From the NCBI GenBank assembly GCA_020638575.1, contig JACKIH010000003.1, forward strand, positions 2,833,501-2,897,500: a stretch of DNA of 64,000 nucleotides, read 5' to 3'. Source of the DNA: Rhodospirillaceae bacterium. GTDB taxonomy: Bacteria > Pseudomonadota > Alphaproteobacteria > DSM-16000 > Inquilinaceae. The translations under genes and the position numbers were made by a program. Positions 15,061-23,698 of the stretch are shown piece after piece. Under the pieces are notes generated by a model. That model had not been told where the DNA came from. It saw only the letters and a program-made list of their open reading frames with translations, and ran no database searches. Within the stretch, counting starts at the first letter, position 1. Each line of letters opens with the position of its first letter.

Positions 15061-16902
15061 ATGATCGACCTTGTGAGTTTCTTCGTTCAACACGCTCCCT
15101 ACGACGGCCTGCCGCTTCAGGAGGTGGAGAGGCTGCGCGACGTCTGCGCGGTGGAGCGGGTGCAAGCTGGGACGCTGCTCTATGCCCGCGACGGGGCGAT
15201 CGCCGATCTGTGCGTCCTGGGCAGCGGCCTCGTCGATCTGGTGGCCGAAACGGGCGAGGTGGTGTTCCGCTATGCCACCGGCGACACCATCGGCGCCCGC
15301 GGGCTGATGCGCGACGGGCTGGCGGTGGACGATGCGGTGGTGCGCGAGACCGCCGATGTCGTGCGCATCCCGCGCGGCTGCTTCGAGGAGCTGCTGGCCG
15401 CCTATCCCAATTTCGATGCCTTCTTCGACCGCACCCGGGTCTCCCAGCAGCGGGCGGAAACCCCCAGCATCGATCCCTCCGCCGCCCTGCTGTCCACCCG
15501 CATCCGCGACGTGATGACCACCGGTGTGATCGCCGTTGCGCCCGATGCCACGGTGGCCGACGCCGCGCGCACCATGCGCCAGCATTGGATTTCCTGCGTC
15601 CTGGTGGCCGATGCCGAGAACCGGCTGCTCGGCATGGTGACCACGGGCGACCTGACCGCGCGGGTGCTGGCCGAAGGCTTGTCGGGCGATACGCCGGTGC
15701 ACGCGGTGATGACGCGCGATCCCCTCAGCATGGGGCCGGATGCCAGCCTGCTGGATGCGGCCCTGCGCATGAGCGAAGAGAAGATCGGCCACATGCCGAT
15801 CATCGACGGCGACCGGGTGGTCGGCATCGTCACCCGCACCAATCTGGTGCGCCGGGAGACTCTGTCGATCGCCGGCACCCTCACCGAAATCGGCCGCCAG
15901 GCCGACGCGGCGGGGCTGGCCAAGGTGGTGGCACGCATGCCGAAGGTGCTGGCACAGCTCGTCATCAGCGGGCTGGAACCGCAGCCGCTGGGCCTGCTGG
16001 TGACCAGCGTTACCGATGCGGTGACCCGCCGCCTGACCGCCCTGGCGGAGCAGGATTTGGGGCCGCCGCCGATCCCCTATCTGTGGCTCGCCTGTGGCTC
16101 CCAGGGTCGCCAGGAGCAGACCGGCGTGTCCGACCAGGACAACGTGCTGATCCTCGACGACCGCTACGATCCGGTCGCCCACGGGCCCTATTTCGAAGCG
16201 CTGGCCCGCCGCGTTTCCGACGGGCTCAACGCCAGCGGCTACATCTACTGCCCCGGCGACATGATGGCGACCAACCCGCGGTGGCGTCAGCCGGTGTCCA
16301 CCTGGCGGCGCTACTTCCGCAAGTGGATCGACAAGCCGGACCCGATGGCGCAGATGCTGGCATCGGTGATGTTCGACCTCCGGCCCATCGTCGGCACCGT
16401 CTCGCTGTTCGACGGCATCAAGCGCGAGACCCTGGACCAGGCAGCGAAGAACAGCATCTTCCGCGCCCATATGGTGGCCAACAGCCTGAAGCACGTGCCG
16501 CCCCTCAGCCTGTTCCGCGGCTTCACCCTGATCCGCTCCGGCGAGCACAAGAACACCCTGGACCTGAAGCTGAACGGCCTGGTGCCGATCGTCGACCTGG
16601 CGCGGGTTTACGCGCTCGATGCCGGGCTGGAGGAGGTCAACACCCGCGACCGGCTGGAGGCCGCCAAGGCTGCCGGCAGCCTCAGCGAATCGGGGGCCGA
16701 CGACCTGATTGCGGTGTACGACCTGATCGCCCGCATCCGCCTGGAACACCAGGCCGAGCAGATCCGCAACGGCGAGAAGCCGACGAACTTCCTGGCGCCG
16801 TCGTCGCTGTCGGCCCTGGAGCGCAACCACCTGAAGGATGCATTCAGCGTGATCAAAACCTTCCAGTCGGCCCTTGAGGGCCGCGCGGCGGTGGTGAGCT
16901 AG
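15061..16902 (+). CDS. cNMP-binding/CBS/DUF294 nucleotidyltransferase-like protein
   Basis: The 613-residue protein has an N-terminal cyclic-nucleotide-binding-like domain (about 10-125), a CBS pair (about 150-275), a DUF294 GlnD-like nucleotidyltransferase domain, and a DUF294 C-terminal domain. The nucleotidyltransferase domain shows GSQGRQEQTGVSDQDN around residue 350, which gives the G-S...D-x-D pattern. It is probably a cytoplasmic sensor that binds an adenylate or cyclic nucleotide and modifies or regulates a partner. Such genes commonly sit beside VC_2705-type symporters. ATG 15061 begins where family similarity starts, and an in-frame GTG-like extension to 14998 is less likely. Confidence 0.9.
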   Translation: MIDLVSFFVQHAPYDGLPLQEVERLRDVCAVERVQAGTLLYARDGAIADLCVLGSGLVDLVAETGEVVFRYATGDTIGARGLMRDGLAVDDAVVRETADVVRIPRGCFEELLAAYPNFDAFFDRTRVSQQRAETPSIDPSAALLSTRIRDVMTTGVIAVAPDATVADAARTMRQHWISCVLVADAENRLLGMVTTGDLTARVLAEGLSGDTPVHAVMTRDPLSMGPDASLLDAALRMSEEKIGHMPIIDGDRVVGIVTRTNLVRRETLSIAGTLTEIGRQADAAGLAKVVARMPKVLAQLVISGLEPQPLGLLVTSVTDAVTRRLTALAEQDLGPPPIPYLWLACGSQGRQEQTGVSDQDNVLILDDRYDPVAHGPYFEALARRVSDGLNASGYIYCPGDMMATNPRWRQPVSTWRRYFRKWIDKPDPMAQMLASVMFDLRPIVGTVSLFDGIKRETLDQAAKNSIFRAHMVANSLKHVPPLSLFRGFTLIRSGEHKNTLDLKLNGLVPIVDLARVYALDAGLEEVNTRDRLEAAKAAGSLSESGADDLIAVYDLIARIRLEHQAEQIRNGEKPTNFLAPSSLSALERNHLKDAFSVIKTFQSALEGRAAVVS

Positions 16903-16904
16903 CC

Positions 16905-17438
16905 ATGCTGCTCACCTTTGTCGGCACCGTGGCGCTCGGCCTGGGCATCGCCAGCCTCGTCTTCATCGCCAACCGCCTGCTCTTCCGCAGGCGGCTGCCG
17001 CGCTGGCTGATGCCGGCGGCCGCCGGTGCCGCCATGTTGGTTTTCACCATCCAGATGGACTACATCTGGCACCGCTCGGTGGAAGCGGGCCTGCCGCCTG
17101 AGGTGGTGGTCACCGGCCGTTTCGGCGATACGAGCTGGCTGAAGCCGTGGACGCTGATCTCCGTCCCGATCAGCCGCATCCAGGCGCTGGCCAACCCCGA
17201 GCCCGACCCGGAGCACCCCGATATGGTGCGGGCCGAGGTCATCCTCATGCAGCGCTACCACGACTCGCGCTACGTGCTGCAGTTCTTCGACTGCGCCCGC
17301 GGCGCCCGCGCCGACCTGCCCGAGGGCGACCCGGAGTTCGACGCCGATGGCCGGCCCATCGGTGCCGCGTGGTTCGAATTGCCGCCGGACCACCCCTTGT
17401 TGCAGGCCGCCTGCGGTAACCATTCGGCCGACAGCTAG
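16905..17438 (+). CDS. Small membrane protein of unknown function
   Basis: The 177-residue protein is not one I recognise by family. It begins with two hydrophobic helices (about 3-25 and 33-52) linked by a basic loop (RRRLPRW), followed by a soluble region of about 120 residues, probably periplasmic. That region has two cysteines (near FFDCARG and QAACGN). The start is two bases after the stop of the DUF294 gene, so it belongs to the same operon. Its position suggests a partner of the signalling proteins around it, but there is no direct evidence of function. Confidence 0.75.
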   Translation: MLLTFVGTVALGLGIASLVFIANRLLFRRRLPRWLMPAAAGAAMLVFTIQMDYIWHRSVEAGLPPEVVVTGRFGDTSWLKPWTLISVPISRIQALANPEPDPEHPDMVRAEVILMQRYHDSRYVLQFFDCARGARADLPEGDPEFDADGRPIGAAWFELPPDHPLLQAACGNHSADS

Positions 17439-17541
17439 GCCATGACCATAAAAGTCTAGCGAACGGAGGGTTTTCGGCACATACTAAGAGGCGAAAGTAT
17501 GAAGCGGTCGCAACAAGACGATCGCAGAGGAAACGAATCCC

Positions 17542-17913
17542 ATGAGTCGTCATTCTATCGTGTTGGTGGAATCCGAGCCAACCACTCGGACGTTCTTGAC
17601 CCGGCTGCTGGAACGCCGCGGTCATGGAGTCACCGCCACTGGGGATGTGGGCTCCGCCATGGCCGTGATGGACGACACCCCGCCCGACATCGTGTTGCTC
17701 GACGGGCAGGGGCCGGAACGCGAAGCCTGCGCCGTTCTGGAGACGTTGCGATCACGGTACAACGGCGGGTCGCCCAAGGTGGTGATGGTGGGAACGCGGT
17801 CGCGCCCCAGGGAGGGCGAGAAATACTGCGCGCTCGGGGCCGACGCCTACCTGTCGAAACCGTTCTTGATGGCAGAGCTGGACGCCACCTTGAGTCGACT
17901 GCTGCCCGGCTAG
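17542..17913 (+). CDS. Single-domain response regulator
   Basis: The 123-residue receiver domain has no output domain. The phosphoacceptor aspartate is in DIVLLDGQG, the conserved lysine in YLSKPF, and the switch Thr/Ser in VMVGTRS. The acidic pair at the start reads ESE (VLVESEPTT) rather than the usual DD. It lies 20 bp before the PAS-exonuclease gene and probably receives or relays a signal in the same pathway. No full histidine kinase is encoded nearby. Confidence 0.88.
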   Translation: MSRHSIVLVESEPTTRTFLTRLLERRGHGVTATGDVGSAMAVMDDTPPDIVLLDGQGPEREACAVLETLRSRYNGGSPKVVMVGTRSRPREGEKYCALGADAYLSKPFLMAELDATLSRLLPG

Positions 17914-17933
17914 GGTAGCGGCTGACGTCTACG

Positions 17934-20105
17934 ATGATGCGGTCTCCCGAGAGCTGGTCGCTGCGGCTGCGCGTCTTCTTGTTCTTTGCGCTGCTCGCGG
18001 TCGTCGTCGTGGTCGTTGACACGGCAAGTTGGGTTCTCGCCGGTGTGCGCATCGCCGAAGGGCGCCCCGTGGGGGCGACCCATGTCCTATTCGGCCTAGT
18101 CTCCAGCTTGGTCGTGGTGGGCTCCATCGCCTGGGTCTGGATGAAGTTCGACGAGCACGTCGCGCGTGCCGTCCAGGCCGCCGCCGCCAGCCTGCGCACC
18201 GTAGTCCATGCCGCCTCCAGCGGCGCCACCGCCCCGCCGGCCCGCTTTGCGCGCTATCTGGGGCCGCTCAATCCGGCGGTGCGCGAAGCCATCGATGCCC
18301 TGATCGCCGCCCGCGCCCAGATGGACCACGCCGTGGCGGTGGCCACCAACACCGCCACCATCCGCACCCGCCGGCTTGAGGCGGTGCTGCAGGACCTCGA
18401 CCAGGGCGTGGTGATCTGCAACCTCAACCACGAGATCCTGCTCTACAACCGCAAGGCGCTGGAGATCCTCCACGTCACCGGCGAGATCGGGCTCGGCCGC
18501 TCGCTCTTCAGCCTGATCGACGGCCGCCCGATCAGCCAGGCGCTGAGCCGCGTGCGCGCCCGCTTCGGCCGCGATGGTGCGCTGGCCGCCGGCAACCGGG
18601 CCTATTCCATCTTCGTCGGCACCGGTGCGGATGGCGAAACCACCATCAAGGGCCGGGTATCGCTGACCCTGACCGACGGCGGCCGCGAACCCATCGGCTA
18701 CGCGATTGCGCTGGAGGACGTGACGGCGGAATTGTCCGCCGGCATCCAGCGCGACCGCCACCTGCACCGGGCGACGGAGGAAATCCGTCAGCGTATCGCC
18801 AGCGTATTCCTGGTGGGCGAGCTGCTGGTGCAGGCGCAGGACCACGCCAGCGGCGACGCCGAGCTGTCCGCCACCGCGCGCCAAGCCTTCGCGGACGAAC
18901 GCCAGCACCTGACGGAGATCCTCGACCGCATGGAACGGGCTTCCAGCGACCTGCTGGCCAGCGCCTGGCCCATGGGCGAAGTCTTTGCGCCCTTGTTCCT
19001 GGAGCAGATCGCCGACCGCGTGCGCGAAGAGGCAGGGGTCGATTGCACGGTGGAGGCCGAATCCTTCTGGATCCGCTGCGACCCTGGCTCGCTGACCGAT
19101 CTGCTCGACCACCTGGCGCTGCGGCTGGCCGAGCACGATCCACCCCGTGGGGTGCGCCTGGTGGGCGCCGCCGGCGGCGACCTCGGCCACCACATCGACC
19201 TGGTGCCCGATGCCGGCACGGTGGTCACCATGCGCGACCTGGACGCTTGGCTGGATGAGCCGCTGGGGGCCACGGCCACCGCCACCGCCACCGTCGGCGG
19301 CATAACCGGGCGCGACATCCTGTTTCGCCACAAGACCAATCTGTGGCCGATCACCGGTCAGGACGGCACGGTGCGGGTGCGCGTCCCTGTCACCCAGTCC
19401 GAAGCGCCGGCGACCGTGCGCGCGGACCTGGAAGCGCGGCCGGAGTTCTACGATTTCGACCTGACGGCGCGGGTACCCCACGCGCGGATCGACGACCGGC
19501 CGCTCGACGACCTCTCCTATGTGGTGTTCGACTGCGAGACCACCGGTTTGGAGCCCTCGCGCGGCGACCGGGTCGTCTCGCTCGCCGGGGTGCGCGTGGT
19601 CAACGGGCGGCGGCTGCGCGGCGAGGTGTTCCAGGCGCTGGTCAATCCCGGCCGCCACATCCCCTCGGCCTCCACCCGCATCCACGGCATCACCGATGCC
19701 ATGGTGGCCGGTGCCGACTCGGTGGAACGGGTGCTGACGCGCTTTACCGCCTTTGCCGATGGCGCGGTTCTGGTGGCCCACAACGCGGCGTTCGACATGA
19801 GCTTCGTGGCCCAGGAGGCGGCCGGCGCCACCCTGGCCGCCCAGCCGGTGATCGACACGGTGCTGCTGGCCGCCCATGTGTTCGGGGCAGACCAGCCGCT
19901 CACCCTGGATTCGCTGGCCGAACGCTTCGGCATCACCATCGAGGAGGCGGATCGCCATACCGCTCTGGGCGATGCCGTGGCCACCGCCGACGTGTTGATC
20001 AACCTGTTCGGCCTGCTCAAGGCCGCGGGCGTGAGCACGCTGCGCGATGCCGTGGAGGCCTCGGAGCTGCAGGCCGCCATCCGCCGCCGCCAGCGCGCCT
20101 ACTGA
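17934..20105 (+). CDS. Membrane PAS/degenerate-kinase protein fused to DnaQ-like exonuclease
   Basis: The 723-residue protein has two N-terminal membrane helices (about 10-36 and 48-66), then a PAS-like domain (near 145-260, LEAVLQDLDQGVVICNLN). The next region looks like a worn histidine-kinase core, with no phosphoacceptor His box that I can assign. It ends in a DEDDh exonuclease domain. The exonuclease motifs are complete: DCETTGL, NAAFDMSF and HTALGDA. It resembles the epsilon subunit of DNA polymerase III only in this last domain and is unlikely to be the replicative proofreader. Similar proteins accompany DUF294/symporter clusters. Confidence 0.88.
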   Translation: MMRSPESWSLRLRVFLFFALLAVVVVVVDTASWVLAGVRIAEGRPVGATHVLFGLVSSLVVVGSIAWVWMKFDEHVARAVQAAAASLRTVVHAASSGATAPPARFARYLGPLNPAVREAIDALIAARAQMDHAVAVATNTATIRTRRLEAVLQDLDQGVVICNLNHEILLYNRKALEILHVTGEIGLGRSLFSLIDGRPISQALSRVRARFGRDGALAAGNRAYSIFVGTGADGETTIKGRVSLTLTDGGREPIGYAIALEDVTAELSAGIQRDRHLHRATEEIRQRIASVFLVGELLVQAQDHASGDAELSATARQAFADERQHLTEILDRMERASSDLLASAWPMGEVFAPLFLEQIADRVREEAGVDCTVEAESFWIRCDPGSLTDLLDHLALRLAEHDPPRGVRLVGAAGGDLGHHIDLVPDAGTVVTMRDLDAWLDEPLGATATATATVGGITGRDILFRHKTNLWPITGQDGTVRVRVPVTQSEAPATVRADLEARPEFYDFDLTARVPHARIDDRPLDDLSYVVFDCETTGLEPSRGDRVVSLAGVRVVNGRRLRGEVFQALVNPGRHIPSASTRIHGITDAMVAGADSVERVLTRFTAFADGAVLVAHNAAFDMSFVAQEAAGATLAAQPVIDTVLLAAHVFGADQPLTLDSLAERFGITIEEADRHTALGDAVATADVLINLFGLLKAAGVSTLRDAVEASELQAAIRRRQRAY

Positions 20106-20161
20106 CCGACGCTGATTGCCGCCGGCCACAGCCAATGGTCGGCCCTGCCGCGCGCGGGCCC

Positions 20162-20192
20162 TTGACCTTCCCGTTACGGGAAGCCCCACCAT
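20162..20192 (+). promoter_or_regulatory. CueR-type operator/promoter of copA
   Basis: A TTGACC -35-like hexamer (20162-20167) overlaps the perfect dyad CTTCCCG-TTA-CGGGAAG (20167-20183). A weak -10 would follow at a 19-bp spacing. Long spacers with a dyad between the hexamers are the hallmark of MerR-family promoters, and the sequence resembles known CueR sites. It lies within 40 bp of the copA start, so the leader is very short. Confidence 0.75.
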
Positions 20193-20199
20193 TGGGCGT

Positions 20200-22803
20200 A
20201 TGAGCGAGACACCCCACACCGCCGCCGGCTCCAAGGCCGGGTCCGGCCACGCCTGCTGCGGCGGCTCCGCCGCGGCGGCGCACACCCATGGCGCCGGCGC
20301 CACCGTCACCGATCCCGTGTGCGGCATGACGGTGGCGGCCGACGCGCCCATCAGCCACGCGCACGCCGGCACCACCTACCGCTTCTGCTGCAACGGCTGC
20401 CGCGGCAAGTTCGCCGCCGACCCCGCCAAGTACCTGGCTGCGGCCGATCCGTTGGTGCAGATCGCCGGAGCCAGCGCCCCGGCCGGTGCTGCCGCGGCAC
20501 CGGCCACGGTGAAAGACCCGGTGTGCGGCATGACGGTGGCGGCCGACGCGCCCATCAGCCACACCCACGCCGGCACCACCTACCGCTTCTGCTGCAACGG
20601 CTGCCGCAGCAAGTTCGCCGCCGATCCCGCAGGCTGGCTCGCCGGCAGTGCGCGCAAGCCCGCCGCCGCGGCTCCGGCGGATGCCGTCTACACCTGCCCG
20701 ATGCACCCGGAGATCGAGCAGGTGGGCCCCGGCGACTGCCCGCTCTGCGGCATGGCCCTGGAGCCCAAGGAGGTTTCGGCGGACGACGGCCCCTCTGCCG
20801 ACTATCTGGACATGCGCCGGCGCAGCCTGGTGGCTGCGGCCTGGCTGGTGCCGCTGGTGGCGCTGGCGATGGGCCGCCACCTGGTGCCGGACCTGTTCGC
20901 CGGCATTTCCGGCCAGCTTCTCAACGCCGCGGAGCTGGTGCTGCTGGCTCCCATCCTGATTGGCCCGGCCAGCGTCATCCTGCGCCGCTCGGCCGACGCG
21001 TTCCGCCGCGGTGCGCGCAACATGTGGACGCTGATCGGCCTCGGCGTCGCGGCGGCCGTGCTCTACAGCGTCGTGGCCACCGTGCTGCCGGGAGTGATGC
21101 CAGCGAGCCTGCGCGGGCCGGACGGCGCGGTCGGCGTCTATTTCGAGGCGGCGGGCGTGATCCTTACCCTGGTGCTGGTGGGCCAGATGCTGGAGGCCAG
21201 GGCGCGCCACCGCACCGGTGCAGCCGTGCGTGCGCTGCTGCGCCTGACACCCAAGACCGCCCGGCGCATCGATGCCGACGGCAGCGAGCACGACGTGGCC
21301 ATCGACCAGATTGCGGCCGGCGACCGCGTGCGCGTGCGGCCGGGCGAAACGGTGCCGCTGGACGGTACGGTCGAGGAGGGCGAGGCGAGCATCGATGAAT
21401 CCATGCTGACGGGCGAGCCCATGCCGCTGGACAAGGCGGCGGGCGACGCCGTTACCGGCGGTACCCTGGTCAGCTCCGGCAGCCTGATCATGCAGGTGGA
21501 GCGCGTCGGCGGCGACACCACGCTGGCCCGCATCGTCAAGCTGGTCACCGAGGCCCAGCGCTCCCAGGCGCCCATGCAGACGCTGGCGGACCGCGTGGCC
21601 GGCGTGTTCGTGCCGGCAGTGGTGGCGGCGGCCCTCATCGCCTTCGCCGCCTGGCTCGTGTTCGGGCCGCAGCCGGTACTGGCCCATGCGGTGGTGGCCG
21701 CGGTGTCGGTGCTGATCATCGCCTGCCCCTGCGCGTTGGGGCTGGCCACGCCCATGTCGGTGATGGTGGGCACCGGGCGCGGTGCCCAGGCGGGGGTGCT
21801 GGTGCGCTCCGCGGCGGCGCTGGAACGCTTCGCCCACGCCGACACCCTGGCGATCGACAAGACCGGCACGGTGACCGAAGGCCGCCCCGCCCTGGTGGCG
21901 GTGGCGACGGCGCCCGACGCCGATCTGGGCGAAGACGAGCTGTTGCGCCTGGCCGCCAGCGTGGAGCTGGCCAGCGAGCATCCGGTGGCCGATGCCGTGG
22001 TCGCGGCGGCCCGGCAGCGGGACCTGCCGCTGGCGGAGCCGACCGGATTCGCGGCGACCACCGGGCGGGGCGTGTCGGGCACGGTGGACGGCCATGGCGT
22101 CGCCATCGGCAACGAACGGCTGTTCGCGGAGCTGGGGATCGCCGGTGTCGCTGCCAGTGAAGCCGGCCTGGCCGCCCGCCGCGGCCGCGGCGAGACGGTG
22201 CTGCTGGTGGCCGTGAATGGCCGAGCTGCCGGCATCCTGGCGGTGGCCGATCCCATCAAGCCCGGTGCCGCCGAGGCGCTGGCGGCGCTGGCGGCCGATG
22301 GGCTGGAGCTGGTGATGGTGTCGGGCGACCACCCGGCGTCGGCCGGCGCGGTGGCGCGCCAGCTCGGCATCGCCCGGGTGGAGGCGGGCGTGCTGCCCGA
22401 TGGCAAGCTGGAGATCGTGGAGACCCTGCGCGCCCAGGGCCGCATTGTCGCCTTTGCCGGCGACGGCGTGAACGACGCGCCGGCGCTGGCCGCCGCCGAT
22501 GTCGGCATCGCCATGGGAAGCGGTGCGGATGTCGCCATCGAAAGTGCCGGCATCACCCTGATGGCCAGCGAACCCGGTGCGCTGTTGCGGGCCCGCCGGC
22601 TGGCCCGCGGCGTCGTCGCCAACATGCGCCAGAACCTGCTGTTGGCCTTCCTCTACAACGTGCTGGCGGTGCCCATCGCCGCCGGTGCGCTGTACCCGGT
22701 GTTCGGCCTGCTGCTCAGCCCGATGATCGCGGCGGCGGCCATGAGCCTGTCGTCGGTTTCGGTGATCGGCAATGCGCTGCGGCTGAGGGCGGTACGGCTG
22801 TGA
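20200..22803 (+). CDS. copA: Copper-exporting P1B-type ATPase with tandem YHS domains
   Basis: The 867-residue P-type ATPase should pump Cu(I) out of the cytoplasm. The N-terminus has a Cys/His stretch, two nearly identical YHS domains (each with DPVCGMTV), and a heavy-metal-binding motif, YTCPMHPE...CPLCGMALEP. A classical CxxC HMA domain is absent. The membrane metal site is Cu-type: CPCALGLATP, then FLYN and MSLSS in the last helices. The phosphorylated aspartate is in DKTGTVTEG, and the hinge is GDGVNDAPAL. ATG 20200 fits the operator just upstream. It overlaps cueR by GTGA. Confidence 0.95.
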   Translation: MSETPHTAAGSKAGSGHACCGGSAAAAHTHGAGATVTDPVCGMTVAADAPISHAHAGTTYRFCCNGCRGKFAADPAKYLAAADPLVQIAGASAPAGAAAAPATVKDPVCGMTVAADAPISHTHAGTTYRFCCNGCRSKFAADPAGWLAGSARKPAAAAPADAVYTCPMHPEIEQVGPGDCPLCGMALEPKEVSADDGPSADYLDMRRRSLVAAAWLVPLVALAMGRHLVPDLFAGISGQLLNAAELVLLAPILIGPASVILRRSADAFRRGARNMWTLIGLGVAAAVLYSVVATVLPGVMPASLRGPDGAVGVYFEAAGVILTLVLVGQMLEARARHRTGAAVRALLRLTPKTARRIDADGSEHDVAIDQIAAGDRVRVRPGETVPLDGTVEEGEASIDESMLTGEPMPLDKAAGDAVTGGTLVSSGSLIMQVERVGGDTTLARIVKLVTEAQRSQAPMQTLADRVAGVFVPAVVAAALIAFAAWLVFGPQPVLAHAVVAAVSVLIIACPCALGLATPMSVMVGTGRGAQAGVLVRSAAALERFAHADTLAIDKTGTVTEGRPALVAVATAPDADLGEDELLRLAASVELASEHPVADAVVAAARQRDLPLAEPTGFAATTGRGVSGTVDGHGVAIGNERLFAELGIAGVAASEAGLAARRGRGETVLLVAVNGRAAGILAVADPIKPGAAEALAALAADGLELVMVSGDHPASAGAVARQLGIARVEAGVLPDGKLEIVETLRAQGRIVAFAGDGVNDAPALAAADVGIAMGSGADVAIESAGITLMASEPGALLRARRLARGVVANMRQNLLLAFLYNVLAVPIAAGALYPVFGLLLSPMIAAAAMSLSSVSVIGNALRLRAVRL
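20317..20426 (+). repeat. YHS-domain repeat, copy 1
   Basis: This 110-bp in-frame segment of copA matches 20521-20630 with only four mismatches. The offset of 204 bp equals 68 codons. It is a recent tandem duplication of the YHS domain. Confidence 0.95.
20521..20630 (+). repeat. YHS-domain repeat, copy 2
   Basis: This is the second copy of the YHS-coding repeat. The linker between copies is Ala/Pro-rich and not duplicated to the same degree. Confidence 0.95.
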
Positions 22804-23210
22804 GCGGCGGCGGTCTCACCATCGGCGATGCGGCGGCGCGCGCCGGGCTGCCGGTGAAGACCGTGCGCTACTACGACGAGGCCGGGCTGGTGCGACCGGC
22901 CCGCGGCGCCAACGGCTACCGGGTCTACGGCGAGACGGAGGTGCACAAGCTGGCCTTCCTCAGGCGCGCCCGCGGGCTCGGCTTTTCCATCGAGGCATGC
23001 CGGGCGCTGCTGTCGCTCTATGAAGATCACGGCCGCGCCAGTGCCGATGTGCGCCGCCTGGCGCTCGACCGGGTGGCCCAGATCGACGACAAGCTGGCCG
23101 AATTGCAGGAGTTGCGGCAGGTGCTGGTGGAGCTGGTGGACGCCTGCCAGGGCGACACCCGGCCCGACTGCCCGATCCTCGACCGGCTGTCGGGGGAAGC
23201 GGGCTCCTGA
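22800..23210 (+). CDS. cueR: CueR, copper-responsive MerR-family regulator
   Basis: The 136-residue protein has a MerR-type DNA-binding head (LTIGDAAARAGLPVKTVRYYD), a dimerisation helix, and the C-terminal metal loop CQGDTRPDC. Its two cysteines are separated by seven residues, as in CueR Cys112/Cys120. It senses Cu(I) and activates the promoter found upstream of copA. It starts at a GTG overlapping the copA stop, so sensor and pump are coupled, and the regulator is under its own control. Confidence 0.93.
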   Translation: MSGGGLTIGDAAARAGLPVKTVRYYDEAGLVRPARGANGYRVYGETEVHKLAFLRRARGLGFSIEACRALLSLYEDHGRASADVRRLALDRVAQIDDKLAELQELRQVLVELVDACQGDTRPDCPILDRLSGEAGS

Positions 23211-23252
23211 GCCTGGAGCCTTTTCGCCCTTGGCGGACCCGGTCCCAGCCCC

Positions 23253-23308
23253 CTCCCCCATCCGGCCGCCCAAGCCATTGCAGGCGATTGGGTCACCGGG
23301 TGGGGGAG
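23253..23308. repeat. Palindromic element A (REP-like)
   Basis: Outer arms of 13 bases (23253-23265 and 23296-23308) pair with one wobble, and inner arms CCCAA/TTGGG (23269-23273, 23288-23292) close a 14-base loop. The loop matches that of element B at 23771-23784 at 10 of 14 bases. It lies between cueR and the convergent gene at 23339 and could also serve as a transcription stop, although there is no T-run. Confidence 0.75.
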
Positions 23309-23338
23309 AGGGCCGGTGCCGTTAAAACTTGAAACGCC

Positions 23339-23698
23339 CTAAAGGATCGGGTGGGCCGAGGCGGAGGCGTCGGCGCTCTTGTGGATTACCAGGCCGACGC
23401 TGCCGCCGAACACCTGCAGGTGCTTGCTGGCAGTCACCGGCAGCGGAATCTTGTGGTCGATGCAGTAGAGAATCAGCGACGTCGCCATCTCGTCTGAGCT
23501 GATTTCCACCGACTCCGGCCGCACGCCCGTCTCGTCCGCTCCGAACAGGATCACCGTTCGGATGTCGGGATCGGCCAGCACGGCCACCCGGTCCACCGGT
23601 GCGTTCGGCATCGGCGTACGGCGGCGTTCCCGGAAGATCCTGAGCGCGTTGAACAGTTCTTCGGAGGTGAAGATGATCTGCCGGACTTCGGTGGGCAT
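23339..23698 (-). CDS. Conserved-looking small protein of unknown function
   Basis: The 119-residue protein has alternating strands and helices (QIIFTSEELFNALRIFRER; SLILYCIDHKIPLPVTASK) and reads like a real coding region. I do not recognise a characterised family. It has no signal peptide or membrane segment, so it should be cytoplasmic. The gene stands alone and is bracketed by two related palindromes (23253-23308 and 23742-23813). Confidence 0.7.
   Translation of the reverse strand: MPTEVRQIIFTSEELFNALRIFRERRRTPMPNAPVDRVAVLADPDIRTVILFGADETGVRPESVEISSDEMATSLILYCIDHKIPLPVTASKHLQVFGGSVGLVIHKSADASASAHPIL

Noticed and set aside
17934..20105. Annotation of the exonuclease gene as the DNA polymerase III epsilon subunit
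   Set aside because: The N-terminal membrane and PAS parts and the operon context speak against the replicative proofreader. Only the last domain is shared.
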